From Gammaproteobacteria bacterium (lineage in GTDB: Bacteria > Pseudomonadota > Gammaproteobacteria > Pseudomonadales > Pseudohongiellaceae): a DNA stretch of 64,000 nt. Made by a program: the position numbers and the translations under genes. Below, piece by piece: positions 53,845 to 61,411 of the stretch (position 1 is the stretch's first letter; the number at the start of each line of letters is the position of its first letter). The stretch lies in NCBI GenBank assembly GCA_002706685.1, contig PALV01000011.1:124001-188000 (forward strand), read 5' to 3'. A model generated the notes under the pieces. The model was not told the origin of the DNA. It made no database searches and saw only the letters and a program-made list of their open reading frames with translations.

Positions 53845-55596
53845 ATGCCTGTGATCACATTGGGACTGTCTGGCGAACTGGGCTACGACGCAGCCGCCGC
53901 ACTGTTTATCGACGGCGAGGTGGTCGCAGCCGTAGAGGAAGAGCGTCTGGTCAGGCGCAAGCACGCCCGCGGCATGATGCCCGTCAATGCAGTACGCTAC
54001 TGCCTGCGCTCCGCAAAACTCAAGCCCCGGCAGATCGACCAGGTTGCCATATCCTACGCACCAGTTTCCATCTTCGGACGCGCCCGATGGCACTACGCCG
54101 CGCGGATGTGGTACGCACCTGATCGCGCACTCGATGCACTGTTTAATGGTAATCGCCGTTATCGTCGTTACGTTAAACGCGTCAAGGCCATGCTGGCTGA
54201 GCTGGCGATTCCCTGGGAGAAAGTGCGGTTTGAGCCGGTTGAGCATCAGCTTGCACATGCCGCGAGTGCTTACAATCTCAGCGGCTTCAAAGGCAAAACC
54301 GCCATCCTGAGCCTGGACCTGCGAGGCGAGTACGCCACAACCTTGTTCGCCTATGGAGAGAACGGGCGCATCCACAAGATCAAGGAGCTTTATGAGCCTG
54401 ACTCTCTGAAAGGCCTGTATGGCGCCATGTGTGATTACCTGGGCTTTGATTCGCTGGATGGTGAAACCAAGGTGATGGGCATTGCCACTTACGGCAACGC
54501 AGACAAATACGATCTGTCGTTTCTGGCCGATTACAGTGGCAAGGATTTTCGCATCAATACCCGCATGATCCGCACTGTCGGTCTGCGGCGCTACAAGCAG
54601 CGCAGTGTCGGTTACCCCTACAGTGAGGATTTTATCGATCAGCTGGGCCCGCGCCGGGCTGGTGACGTGTTCCAGGATCCCTATGTGCACTACGCCGCGG
54701 CCATGCAGAAGTTGCATGAAAAGATTACAACCGGACTGGTCACCCATTATCTGGCAGATGTGCTGAAGGAAAACGGACAGCTGGTGATCGCGGGTATGGG
54801 CGCGTTTAACGTTAAATTGAATAGACGCCTGCTGGACCTGCCCTGGGTCAAACAGCTGTACGTACAACCGATGGCAGGCGACGCGGGCACGGCCATTGGC
54901 GCTGCCGCCTACGCTATCAGTAAACAGAATATTGAGGTTGGCAAACTGCGGCATACCTACCTTGGTCCGCGCTTTACCACTGACCAGTGTATTCGCGCCT
55001 GCAAGGCCCATCGCGATCGGCCGGTGTTTGAGATGCTCGACAGTCCTGCAGAAAAAGCCGCGGAATTGCTTGCGGAAGGGCATCTGGTGGCCTGGTTCCA
55101 GGGGCGTATGGAGTTTGGGCCACGGGCGCTGGGTAATCGCAGTATTCTCGGCAATCCGCGCATCTCTGGCAGTGTTCAGGAGATCAATCAGAAAGTGAAG
55201 TTCCGCGAAAAGTGGCGCGCATTTTCTCCCAGCATGCTGGAATCGCTGGCCAGGCAAATGCTGGATCTTGATCACGCAGCCGACTTCATGACCATTTCGT
55301 TTGACGTTGTGCCTGAATGGCGCGAGCTGTTTCCAGCTGTTGTGTACAAAGATGGCACTACGCGTGCCCATGTTGTCCGCAAGGCAAGCAATCCACGGTT
55401 TCATGCTGTGCTGGAGGCGATGGAGAAAAAAACCGGCTATGGGATTGTGCTGAACACCTCACTGAACCGGCCGGGTGAAGCGATGATCTGCAGCCCGGAG
55501 GATGCGCTGGACATGTTCCATGGATCTGACCTGGAATACATGATCATGCAGGATGTGCTGGTTACCAAATCAGACGATGAGGTACAGGGCTGGTAG
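53845..55596 (+). CDS. Carbamoyltransferase (NodU/CmcH/TobZ type), LPS core
   Basis: A 583-residue carbamoyltransferase with the Kae1-like N-terminal domain (LGLSGELGYDAAAALFIDGEVVAAVEEERLVRRKH, HQLAHAASAY) and the YrdC-like C-terminal part holding GRMEFGPRALGNRSIL (about 420-435) and NTSLNRPGEAMICSPEDAL. The family uses carbamoyl phosphate and ATP to carbamoylate a hydroxyl. In P. aeruginosa a gene of this type at the same place carbamoylates heptose II of the LPS core. It starts just after the kinase stop with no gap. Confidence 0.92.
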   Translation: MPVITLGLSGELGYDAAAALFIDGEVVAAVEEERLVRRKHARGMMPVNAVRYCLRSAKLKPRQIDQVAISYAPVSIFGRARWHYAARMWYAPDRALDALFNGNRRYRRYVKRVKAMLAELAIPWEKVRFEPVEHQLAHAASAYNLSGFKGKTAILSLDLRGEYATTLFAYGENGRIHKIKELYEPDSLKGLYGAMCDYLGFDSLDGETKVMGIATYGNADKYDLSFLADYSGKDFRINTRMIRTVGLRRYKQRSVGYPYSEDFIDQLGPRRAGDVFQDPYVHYAAAMQKLHEKITTGLVTHYLADVLKENGQLVIAGMGAFNVKLNRRLLDLPWVKQLYVQPMAGDAGTAIGAAAYAISKQNIEVGKLRHTYLGPRFTTDQCIRACKAHRDRPVFEMLDSPAEKAAELLAEGHLVAWFQGRMEFGPRALGNRSILGNPRISGSVQEINQKVKFREKWRAFSPSMLESLARQMLDLDHAADFMTISFDVVPEWRELFPAVVYKDGTTRAHVVRKASNPRFHAVLEAMEKKTGYGIVLNTSLNRPGEAMICSPEDALDMFHGSDLEYMIMQDVLVTKSDDEVQGW

Positions 55597-55625
55597 TCTG
55601 CGAATCACCACGCTGACAGCCAGCG

Positions 55626-57146
55626 TTACGGCAGTTCCTTTTCAAATACCATCAAATCTGCGCCGCGCTCGGCACTGAAGCTGCGGATCAGTCGCAGGGC
55701 GCCGCGATTGATCTCTGCCTGCAGTTGCTGATCAAAGCTGCCACGCGGTGTCAGGGCGAATATGGTGCCAGGCGCAGCCTGCATCAACAGTTCCGGCTCC
55801 ATCTCCCGGCGCACCACATCATAGTCTTCAACGCGGCCTGTTTCGTAGGCCAGATATATTTCATTGGTGACCAGTGGCGCATCGCGGCGCGTGCTCTGTT
55901 CAATCCATGCCGTGGCTTCCTGCAGGTGGCGCTTGGGATCCCCAAAAGAAATGTGTGAATCAATAAACGCAAACAGCAGCAGAAAAGTCATCAGCGCGGC
56001 AAAACGTCTGATCCGGTTTTCGGCCGCAGCAATACGCCAGCTGCGATCGACAATAAACGGAATGAAGATCAGCAGTACGGTGCAGAACATCAGCGCATAA
56101 CGGGTGGTGATAAATCGCGTCAGCAGGATGAAGGCCAGCAATATCAGCAATGATGTGCCGGCCCATATCAGCAGCACGTTCATCACCGGGTGCTCAAGTT
56201 TTACCAGCCGTTTGATATAGCCGTAGGCCAGCAGCGGGGCGCCGACCAGCCCCAGACTGTCTATCAGGCAGGCGAGCAGTACCGCCAACAGACCCACGAA
56301 CAGAAATATGCCGGAATACTGACCTACAAACTGCGCACCGTATTCGCCAAATACTGCTGCATTCAGCGCAGCGTCAGGCTGAAAAATATCCTGCAGATTG
56401 TTGAGGAAGGGCTGGTAGATCAGCGCAAAGCTTTGCAGTTGTTGTTGCAGCTCGACCTGGCTGAAAGCGAACACAAACAGCAGCGGCGCAATGGCCAGCA
56501 GGGCGATGATTTCCAGGCGCAGAAAACCGCGCCGACGATTATTCTCCGACAGAGATTTGTTCATCAGCAGCGTGACAGGTGACACATACATCAGCAGCAG
56601 TGCCTCAGGTCGGAACAGGGCCGCCGCCAGACTCGCGGTGACAAACAGCACGGCATGGCGCAGCAGCAAGGTCCGATTGAAGTGGATCAGCTGCAGCATG
56701 GCTATCAGTGCAAAACCCAGAAAGCCAATGTCACGAATAATGTAGGCCCGGAACTCATTGATCAGCGGGAAACTGAGGATGACCAGCATGGCAAGCCAGA
56801 CCACGCGACGGGTGGGCGCCAGCGCTGCGACCAGATTGACAAAGGCCAGGCTCATCAAAGCAAAGGTCAGTGCGTTTAACAAATAGGCTGCCTGAAACAT
56901 GCTCAGGCCGGTAATCTTGTGGATCATCGCCATCACAAGTGACATGTGCGCCCACTGATAGTGCCCGTAGGCGGCCGACAGGCCTTGCTCTAGCGCGATC
57001 TCTGCCGTTCGAACGTAGATGTATGCGTCAGTATTGGGCTGCGCATTCAGGGTCACCGCCAGCCACGAAAGCAACAGGCTGGCGAGCACAGTGATCAGTC
57101 GGATCAGGGTCAGTGGCGGGAGATGGGGCCTGTATGCCGGGTTCAT
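55626..57146 (-). CDS. Multi-pass membrane protein, probably GT-C glycosyltransferase-like
   Basis: A 506-residue protein with about 11-12 membrane helices and a short acidic region after the first helix (NTDAYIYVRTAEIA, with a D/E pair in the position of the GT-C catalytic loop). The C-terminal 90 residues are soluble. Similarity is loose (ArnT/PMT-like); a lipid-linked sugar transferase for the core or O-chain is a guess from position. A 6-bp hairpin lies between it and the convergent carbamoyltransferase gene. Confidence 0.6.
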   Translation of the reverse strand: MNPAYRPHLPPLTLIRLITVLASLLLSWLAVTLNAQPNTDAYIYVRTAEIALEQGLSAAYGHYQWAHMSLVMAMIHKITGLSMFQAAYLLNALTFALMSLAFVNLVAALAPTRRVVWLAMLVILSFPLINEFRAYIIRDIGFLGFALIAMLQLIHFNRTLLLRHAVLFVTASLAAALFRPEALLLMYVSPVTLLMNKSLSENNRRRGFLRLEIIALLAIAPLLFVFAFSQVELQQQLQSFALIYQPFLNNLQDIFQPDAALNAAVFGEYGAQFVGQYSGIFLFVGLLAVLLACLIDSLGLVGAPLLAYGYIKRLVKLEHPVMNVLLIWAGTSLLILLAFILLTRFITTRYALMFCTVLLIFIPFIVDRSWRIAAAENRIRRFAALMTFLLLFAFIDSHISFGDPKRHLQEATAWIEQSTRRDAPLVTNEIYLAYETGRVEDYDVVRREMEPELLMQAAPGTIFALTPRGSFDQQLQAEINRGALRLIRSFSAERGADLMVFEKELP

Positions 57147-57154
57147 GGTTTCAC

Positions 57155-58117
57155 TCAGTGACGATCGTGGGAAGGAGGCAGCTGCCTGCTGTACAGGTCC
57201 GGGCTGCCTTCGGGCCGCGTCTTGAACCGTCTGTGCAGCCAGATGTACTGTTCGGGTGCTTTTCTAATGGCAGCTTCGATCAGCGTATTGATTCGTTTCA
57301 CGTCGGCGTGGTCGTCACCCGTTGGATAGTCTTCCAGAGGCTCGCTGAAATACAGGTGATAACCACTGTTGTCGGCGTTGCGGTAATGCGCCAGAAAGAT
57401 GACCAGCGAATTATTAAACCCGGCGTATTTGCTGGTCGCAGTGATGCTGGCAGCAGGTATGCCAAAGAAGTCGACAAAGATGGAATGTCTGGGCCCGTAG
57501 TCCTGATCGGCGGCGTACCAGAGCACATGGCCCTCCTGCAGGCGGCGTAGCGCCCGACGTACCTCTTTGCGCTCAACAACGGCCCCGTAGAGACGCTGTC
57601 GACCGCGTTTCATCAGGGCATCGAATAATGGGTTCTTGTGGGCGCGATAGGTTACGTCAATTGGGTAAAGCAGCGACATCAGGCTGCCAACAAACTCGAT
57701 GGTCGAGAAGTGAGCGCTGACCAGCAGGACGCCGCGGCCCTGCTCATGTGCCTTTATCAGGTTTTCCAGCCCGGTGGCCTGCACCATGTGTTTGAAATCG
57801 GCAGGTTTGCGGCACCAGGCCAGACCGATCTCCATGACACCCACGCCATTGGACTTGAAGGTATCGCGCACCAGTTTACGCTGCTGATCCTTGCTCAGCT
57901 CGGGAAAACACAGCTCGATGTTGCGTTGACAGACCCGGCGTCTGCTGCCCGCCAGCCGGTACATCAGCAGCCCGAGCATCTCGCCGATCCAGACCTGCAG
58001 GCGATATGGCAGATGTGCAATCAGCCAGATAAACCCATAGGCCAGCCAGGTCGGCCAGTAACGTGGCCCCAGATAGTCGCGTGGATTGTCGCTGTGTTGC
58101 GGTCGCTGCCTGCTCAC
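57155..58117 (-). CDS. Lipid A biosynthesis acyltransferase (LpxL/HtrB type)
   Basis: A 320-residue acyltransferase with one N-terminal membrane helix (WLAYGFIWLIAHLPYRL) and the LpxL HX4E site HFSTIE at 136-141, followed by VVERKEVRRALRRLQEG, ADQDYGPRHSIFVDFFG and the C-terminal YIWLHRRFKTRPEG. It adds a secondary lauroyl-type chain to Kdo2-lipid IVA. LpxL and LpxM cannot be told apart by eye. It is divergent from hldE across a 166-base gap. Confidence 0.9.
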   Translation of the reverse strand: MSRQRPQHSDNPRDYLGPRYWPTWLAYGFIWLIAHLPYRLQVWIGEMLGLLMYRLAGSRRRVCQRNIELCFPELSKDQQRKLVRDTFKSNGVGVMEIGLAWCRKPADFKHMVQATGLENLIKAHEQGRGVLLVSAHFSTIEFVGSLMSLLYPIDVTYRAHKNPLFDALMKRGRQRLYGAVVERKEVRRALRRLQEGHVLWYAADQDYGPRHSIFVDFFGIPAASITATSKYAGFNNSLVIFLAHYRNADNSGYHLYFSEPLEDYPTGDDHADVKRINTLIEAAIRKAPEQYIWLHRRFKTRPEGSPDLYSRQLPPSHDRH

Positions 58118-58283
58118 ACCTTACCTGTCAGTCTGATTATTGTCAGGCCGCATTGTAGCAGGAACCGCGGCAGGCGTGACAAACCGGCGTCGCGCCCGGC
58201 AGGATGTCCGGATGACGGGCTGTGCTATGATGGCCGCCATTGATTGTGTGTATCGCCGACGGGCGACAGGACAGTGAATCCTC

Positions 58284-59708
58284 ATGAATATCGATTTACC
58301 GCAATACCCCCTGGCTCGTGTACTGGTGGCCGGTGATGTGATGCTGGACCGCTACTGGCATGGCAAGGCTTCACGTATTTCGCCAGAGGCGCCGGTGCCG
58401 GTTGTCAAAGTGACAGCCAATGAAGATCGCCCCGGTGGCGCCGCCAACGTGGCCCTCAATATCGCAGCGCTGGGTGCTGCCGCCTCGGTCGCTGGCATCA
58501 CAGGACGCGATGAAGCTGCTGACGAGCTGCAGGGCAAGCTGCAGGCTGCCGGTGTCGATTGTCAGTTCACATCAACAGACAATATTCCGACCATTACCAA
58601 GCTGCGCATCATCAGCCAGCAGCAACAGCTGCTGCGGGTCGATTTTGAAGAGGCCTTCCCGGCGGAGGCTGTGGATGCCATGCATCAGCATGTCCAGCAG
58701 GCGCTTGAGGCAACTCAGGTGCTTGTGCTGTCGGATTACGGCAAAGGCTCACTGGCACAGACGCGCCATCTGATCCAGGCTGCCAGAGACCGCTGCGTGC
58801 CCGTGGTGGTCGATCCCAAGGGGACAGACTTCAGCAAATATCACGGTGCCACGGTCATTACCCCCAATCTGTCGGAATTCGAGGCCGTGGTGGGTGCCTG
58901 TCACAGCGAAGATGAGCTGATTGAGCGCGGGCAGCGACTGCGTGAATCACTGGCGCTGGATGCAGTTCTGGTGACCCGCGGCGAAAAAGGCATGACACTG
59001 TTGCAGGCCTCGCGGGCAGCGCTCCACCTGCCAGCCCAGGCGCGCGAAGTATTTGATGTAACCGGTGCCGGCGACACCGTGGTGGCTGTGTTGGCCGCAT
59101 CACTGGCGGCCGGTGAGGACATGGAAAAATCCGTCATGCTTGCCAATCTTGCTGCAGGGCTGGCGGTTGCACGTCTTGGCACTGCTGCGATCAGTGGCCC
59201 CGAGCTGCGTCGTGCCCTGCAGTTGCTGCAGGGAACCGGCCGCGGTGCCATGACCGCAGACCAGCTGGTGATGGCGGTCGAAGATGCCCGCGCGCACGGT
59301 GAGAAGATTGTGTTCACCAATGGCTGCTTCGACATCATTCATGCCGGTCATGTGGGATATCTGGCACAGGCGCGGCAGCTTGGCGATCGACTGATTGTTG
59401 CCATCAATGATGACGACTCGGTGCGCAGGCTCAAAGGTGAAAGCCGCCCCATCAATCCGGTCGAACGGCGTATGGCGGTGCTGGCAGGGCTTGAGGCCGT
59501 GGACTGGGTGGTGAGTTTTGCTGAAGATACGCCAGAGAATCTGTTGACCCGCATCCAACCGGATATTTTGGTCAAGGGTGGTGACTACACCGATGAGCAG
59601 GTCGTCGGCGGTGATTATGTCCGCAGCTACGGCGGGCAGGTTAAAGTGCTCTCCTTTCTGGATAACTGTTCCACATCAGCCATTGTCGAGAAAGTGAGGC
59701 GTGGCTGA
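58284..59708 (+). CDS. hldE: Bifunctional heptose-7-phosphate kinase / heptose-1-phosphate adenylyltransferase
   Basis: A 474-residue fusion of a PfkB kinase (RPGGAANVALNIAALGA near 50 and the anion-hole/catalytic VTGAGDTVVA near 260) and a cytidylyltransferase-like domain (FTNGCFDIIHAGHVGYL, near 343, with the HxGH motif). It makes ADP-heptose precursor for the heptosyltransferases encoded 7-9 kb away. Domain order and length match E. coli HldE. The upstream gap contains TATGAT (58226-58231) as a possible -10. Confidence 0.96.
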   Translation: MNIDLPQYPLARVLVAGDVMLDRYWHGKASRISPEAPVPVVKVTANEDRPGGAANVALNIAALGAAASVAGITGRDEAADELQGKLQAAGVDCQFTSTDNIPTITKLRIISQQQQLLRVDFEEAFPAEAVDAMHQHVQQALEATQVLVLSDYGKGSLAQTRHLIQAARDRCVPVVVDPKGTDFSKYHGATVITPNLSEFEAVVGACHSEDELIERGQRLRESLALDAVLVTRGEKGMTLLQASRAALHLPAQAREVFDVTGAGDTVVAVLAASLAAGEDMEKSVMLANLAAGLAVARLGTAAISGPELRRALQLLQGTGRGAMTADQLVMAVEDARAHGEKIVFTNGCFDIIHAGHVGYLAQARQLGDRLIVAINDDDSVRRLKGESRPINPVERRMAVLAGLEAVDWVVSFAEDTPENLLTRIQPDILVKGGDYTDEQVVGGDYVRSYGGQVKVLSFLDNCSTSAIVEKVRRG

Positions 59709-59768
59709 ATTCATGTATACTCGCGTGAGATCATTTGCTTGTCAGTCTGAAACCATGGAGTAAAAACA

Positions 59769-60248
59769 ATGTTAAAAAAGGTGTTTGCTATTGGTACAGT
59801 GGTATTGTCCTCAGTGCTTGTTGTCACAGTGAGTGCGCAGCAGGATGAGCCCACACCCCAGGAGCGTGCTGCAGCATCGACTGAAACACGCCAGGCTGTT
59901 TTTAAACTGCTGGCCTTCAACATGGCGCCTATCAGCGGCATGGCACGAGGTGCGGAATTTGATGCAGCTCTGGCCGAACGCAATGCGCGTCGGATCGCCG
60001 AGCTGGCACCAATGATTCCGGAAGTGTTTGCCGCCAACGACACGCGTGATTTCAGTGTGGAAACCGAAGCCCTGCCCATCATCTGGGACAACATGGGTGA
60101 TTTTGAGCAGAAAGCCAGTGAGCTGCAGGCAGCAGCCCTGACCTTTGCCGACGTCGCCTCTGGCGGTGATCGCAATACCACCATCGCTGCCGTTCGTGCG
60201 TTTGGCTCTACCTGCGGTAACTGCCACCGCGAGTACCGCGTCGACTAA
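59769..60248 (+). CDS. Cytochrome c' (c-prime) family protein
   Basis: A 159-residue periplasmic protein with a signal peptide (VVLSSVLVVTVSAQ). The heme site CGNCH (Cys149, Cys152, His153) is close to the C-terminus, as in cytochrome c', and the body is four helices. Such proteins bind NO or CO and protect against nitrosative stress or act as electron carriers. TAACAGG, the edge of the repeat element, supplies the stop codon. Its 3' side faces the convergent diheme cytochrome gene. Confidence 0.88.
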   Translation: MLKKVFAIGTVVLSSVLVVTVSAQQDEPTPQERAAASTETRQAVFKLLAFNMAPISGMARGAEFDAALAERNARRIAELAPMIPEVFAANDTRDFSVETEALPIIWDNMGDFEQKASELQAAALTFADVASGGDRNTTIAAVRAFGSTCGNCHREYRVD

Positions 60249-60439
60249 CAGGCTGTTGAGAAACTATCTTCGTTGCCATTGCTTCGTTAAAAACAGGCTC
60301 AAAATGCTCATTTACTCCATGTAAACTCGGCTTTGGCATCCTGCGTCGCTCTAACTCCTGCATCCATGCAGTCGTGCGCTTTTTCGCCTGTTTTTGCCTT
60401 GCACTGACTGCCTCGACTACGTTTTTCAACAGCCTGTTA
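60246..60439 (+). repeat. Dispersed structured repeat, copy 2, with terminal inverted repeats
   Basis: A 194-base element bounded by perfect 14-base terminal inverted repeats TAACAGGCTGTTGA (60246-60259) and TCAACAGCCTGTTA (60426-60439). Inside are stems AAAAACAGGC/GCCTGTTTTT, TTTAC/GTAAA and CTGCAT/ATGCAG. It carries no reading frame. It is a MITE- or REP-like noncoding element. The first TAA is the stop codon of the cytochrome c' gene. It could act as a bidirectional terminator between two convergent genes. Confidence 0.85.
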
Positions 60440-60456
60440 TGACACTATAAAACTGG

Positions 60457-61323
60457 TCACAATCCCCGCTTGAAAAATGCTGCCATGGCTTGCCGATCCT
60501 CATCGGTAAGCCGGCCGGTGTTGTGCTCAATGACCGGTTCCATCTTGCCACCGACATACTCGCCATCGGGTTTCAGTCCGATAAACAGGAACAGCGCCAG
60601 GTCTTCTTCTGACCAGTTGGCCAGTGCGTCGGCATCAATCGCCTCAACGTGACCGTCGGACATCTCGCCGCCGGCAAATTCGCGCCCCATATCACTGATG
60701 CCCAGTGCATTGCGCGGCGTGTGGCATTCGCCGCAATGACCGAGATTGCGGCTCAGATGAGCGCCGCGGGCAATTATTGGATCGGCATACTCGGGCAACT
60801 CTGGTGTGTTCCAGTCGGCCAGCAGATTCCAGCCGGCCATCTGCCAGCGCATCACCCAGGCCGGCAGCTCATGTTCGGGGGGCTGGTTGCTGACCGGTTC
60901 CTGCGCCATCAGCCAGGCAGCAATATCCAGCGCCTCGTCGTCACTGATGCCAGCATAGGCGCGATAGGGAAATGCGGGGTAATAAAAACTGCCATCGGGC
61001 GAGCGGCCATGTTTGATCGCGCGAACCAGATCCTGGCCGCTCCAGTCACCGATGCCAGTTGACGGGTCAGGTGTGATATTGGACGCGTAGAATGTCCCGA
61101 AGGGTGATTCAATCGCCAGTCCGCCGCTCAGCCCGCCGTCGCTGCCTTCATGACAGCTGACACAGCCGCCGGCACTGACAAGGTATTCGCCGCGTGCTAT
61201 AGCGTCAGGCTCGCTGCTGATATCGTAGTGGGGAACTGAAGGTGGCGAAAAAGCCCAGATGGCGAGTATGGCAAGGAAGGTGATGCTGAGGGCCAGTATG
61301 GCGCCAATGACTTTCCTGATCAT
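60457..61323 (-). CDS. Diheme c-type cytochrome, membrane-anchored
   Basis: A 288-residue protein with an uncleaved N-terminal helix (VIGAILALSITFLAILAIWAF) and two CxxCH sites: CVSCH at 54-58 and CGECH at 197-201, each in its own cytochrome domain. It resembles cytochrome subunits of alcohol and sugar quinoprotein dehydrogenases. It follows the PQQ dehydrogenase gene by 88 bases on the same strand and most likely takes electrons from it to the respiratory chain. Confidence 0.9.
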   Translation of the reverse strand: MIRKVIGAILALSITFLAILAIWAFSPPSVPHYDISSEPDAIARGEYLVSAGGCVSCHEGSDGGLSGGLAIESPFGTFYASNITPDPSTGIGDWSGQDLVRAIKHGRSPDGSFYYPAFPYRAYAGISDDEALDIAAWLMAQEPVSNQPPEHELPAWVMRWQMAGWNLLADWNTPELPEYADPIIARGAHLSRNLGHCGECHTPRNALGISDMGREFAGGEMSDGHVEAIDADALANWSEEDLALFLFIGLKPDGEYVGGKMEPVIEHNTGRLTDEDRQAMAAFFKRGL

Positions 61324-61411
61324 CGTGTGCTGTGCTCCGGTTGAAGGCTACCGGCAACTGGCGTGGCGGACTGGGATGCCCGCCACGCCAGGTGGCACAC
61401 AACAGACTGTA

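Noticed and set aside
53821..55404. 527-residue open frame on the minus strand
   Set aside because: It is the full antisense of the carbamoyltransferase gene, shows no protein motif and arises from GC-biased codon use on the other strand.
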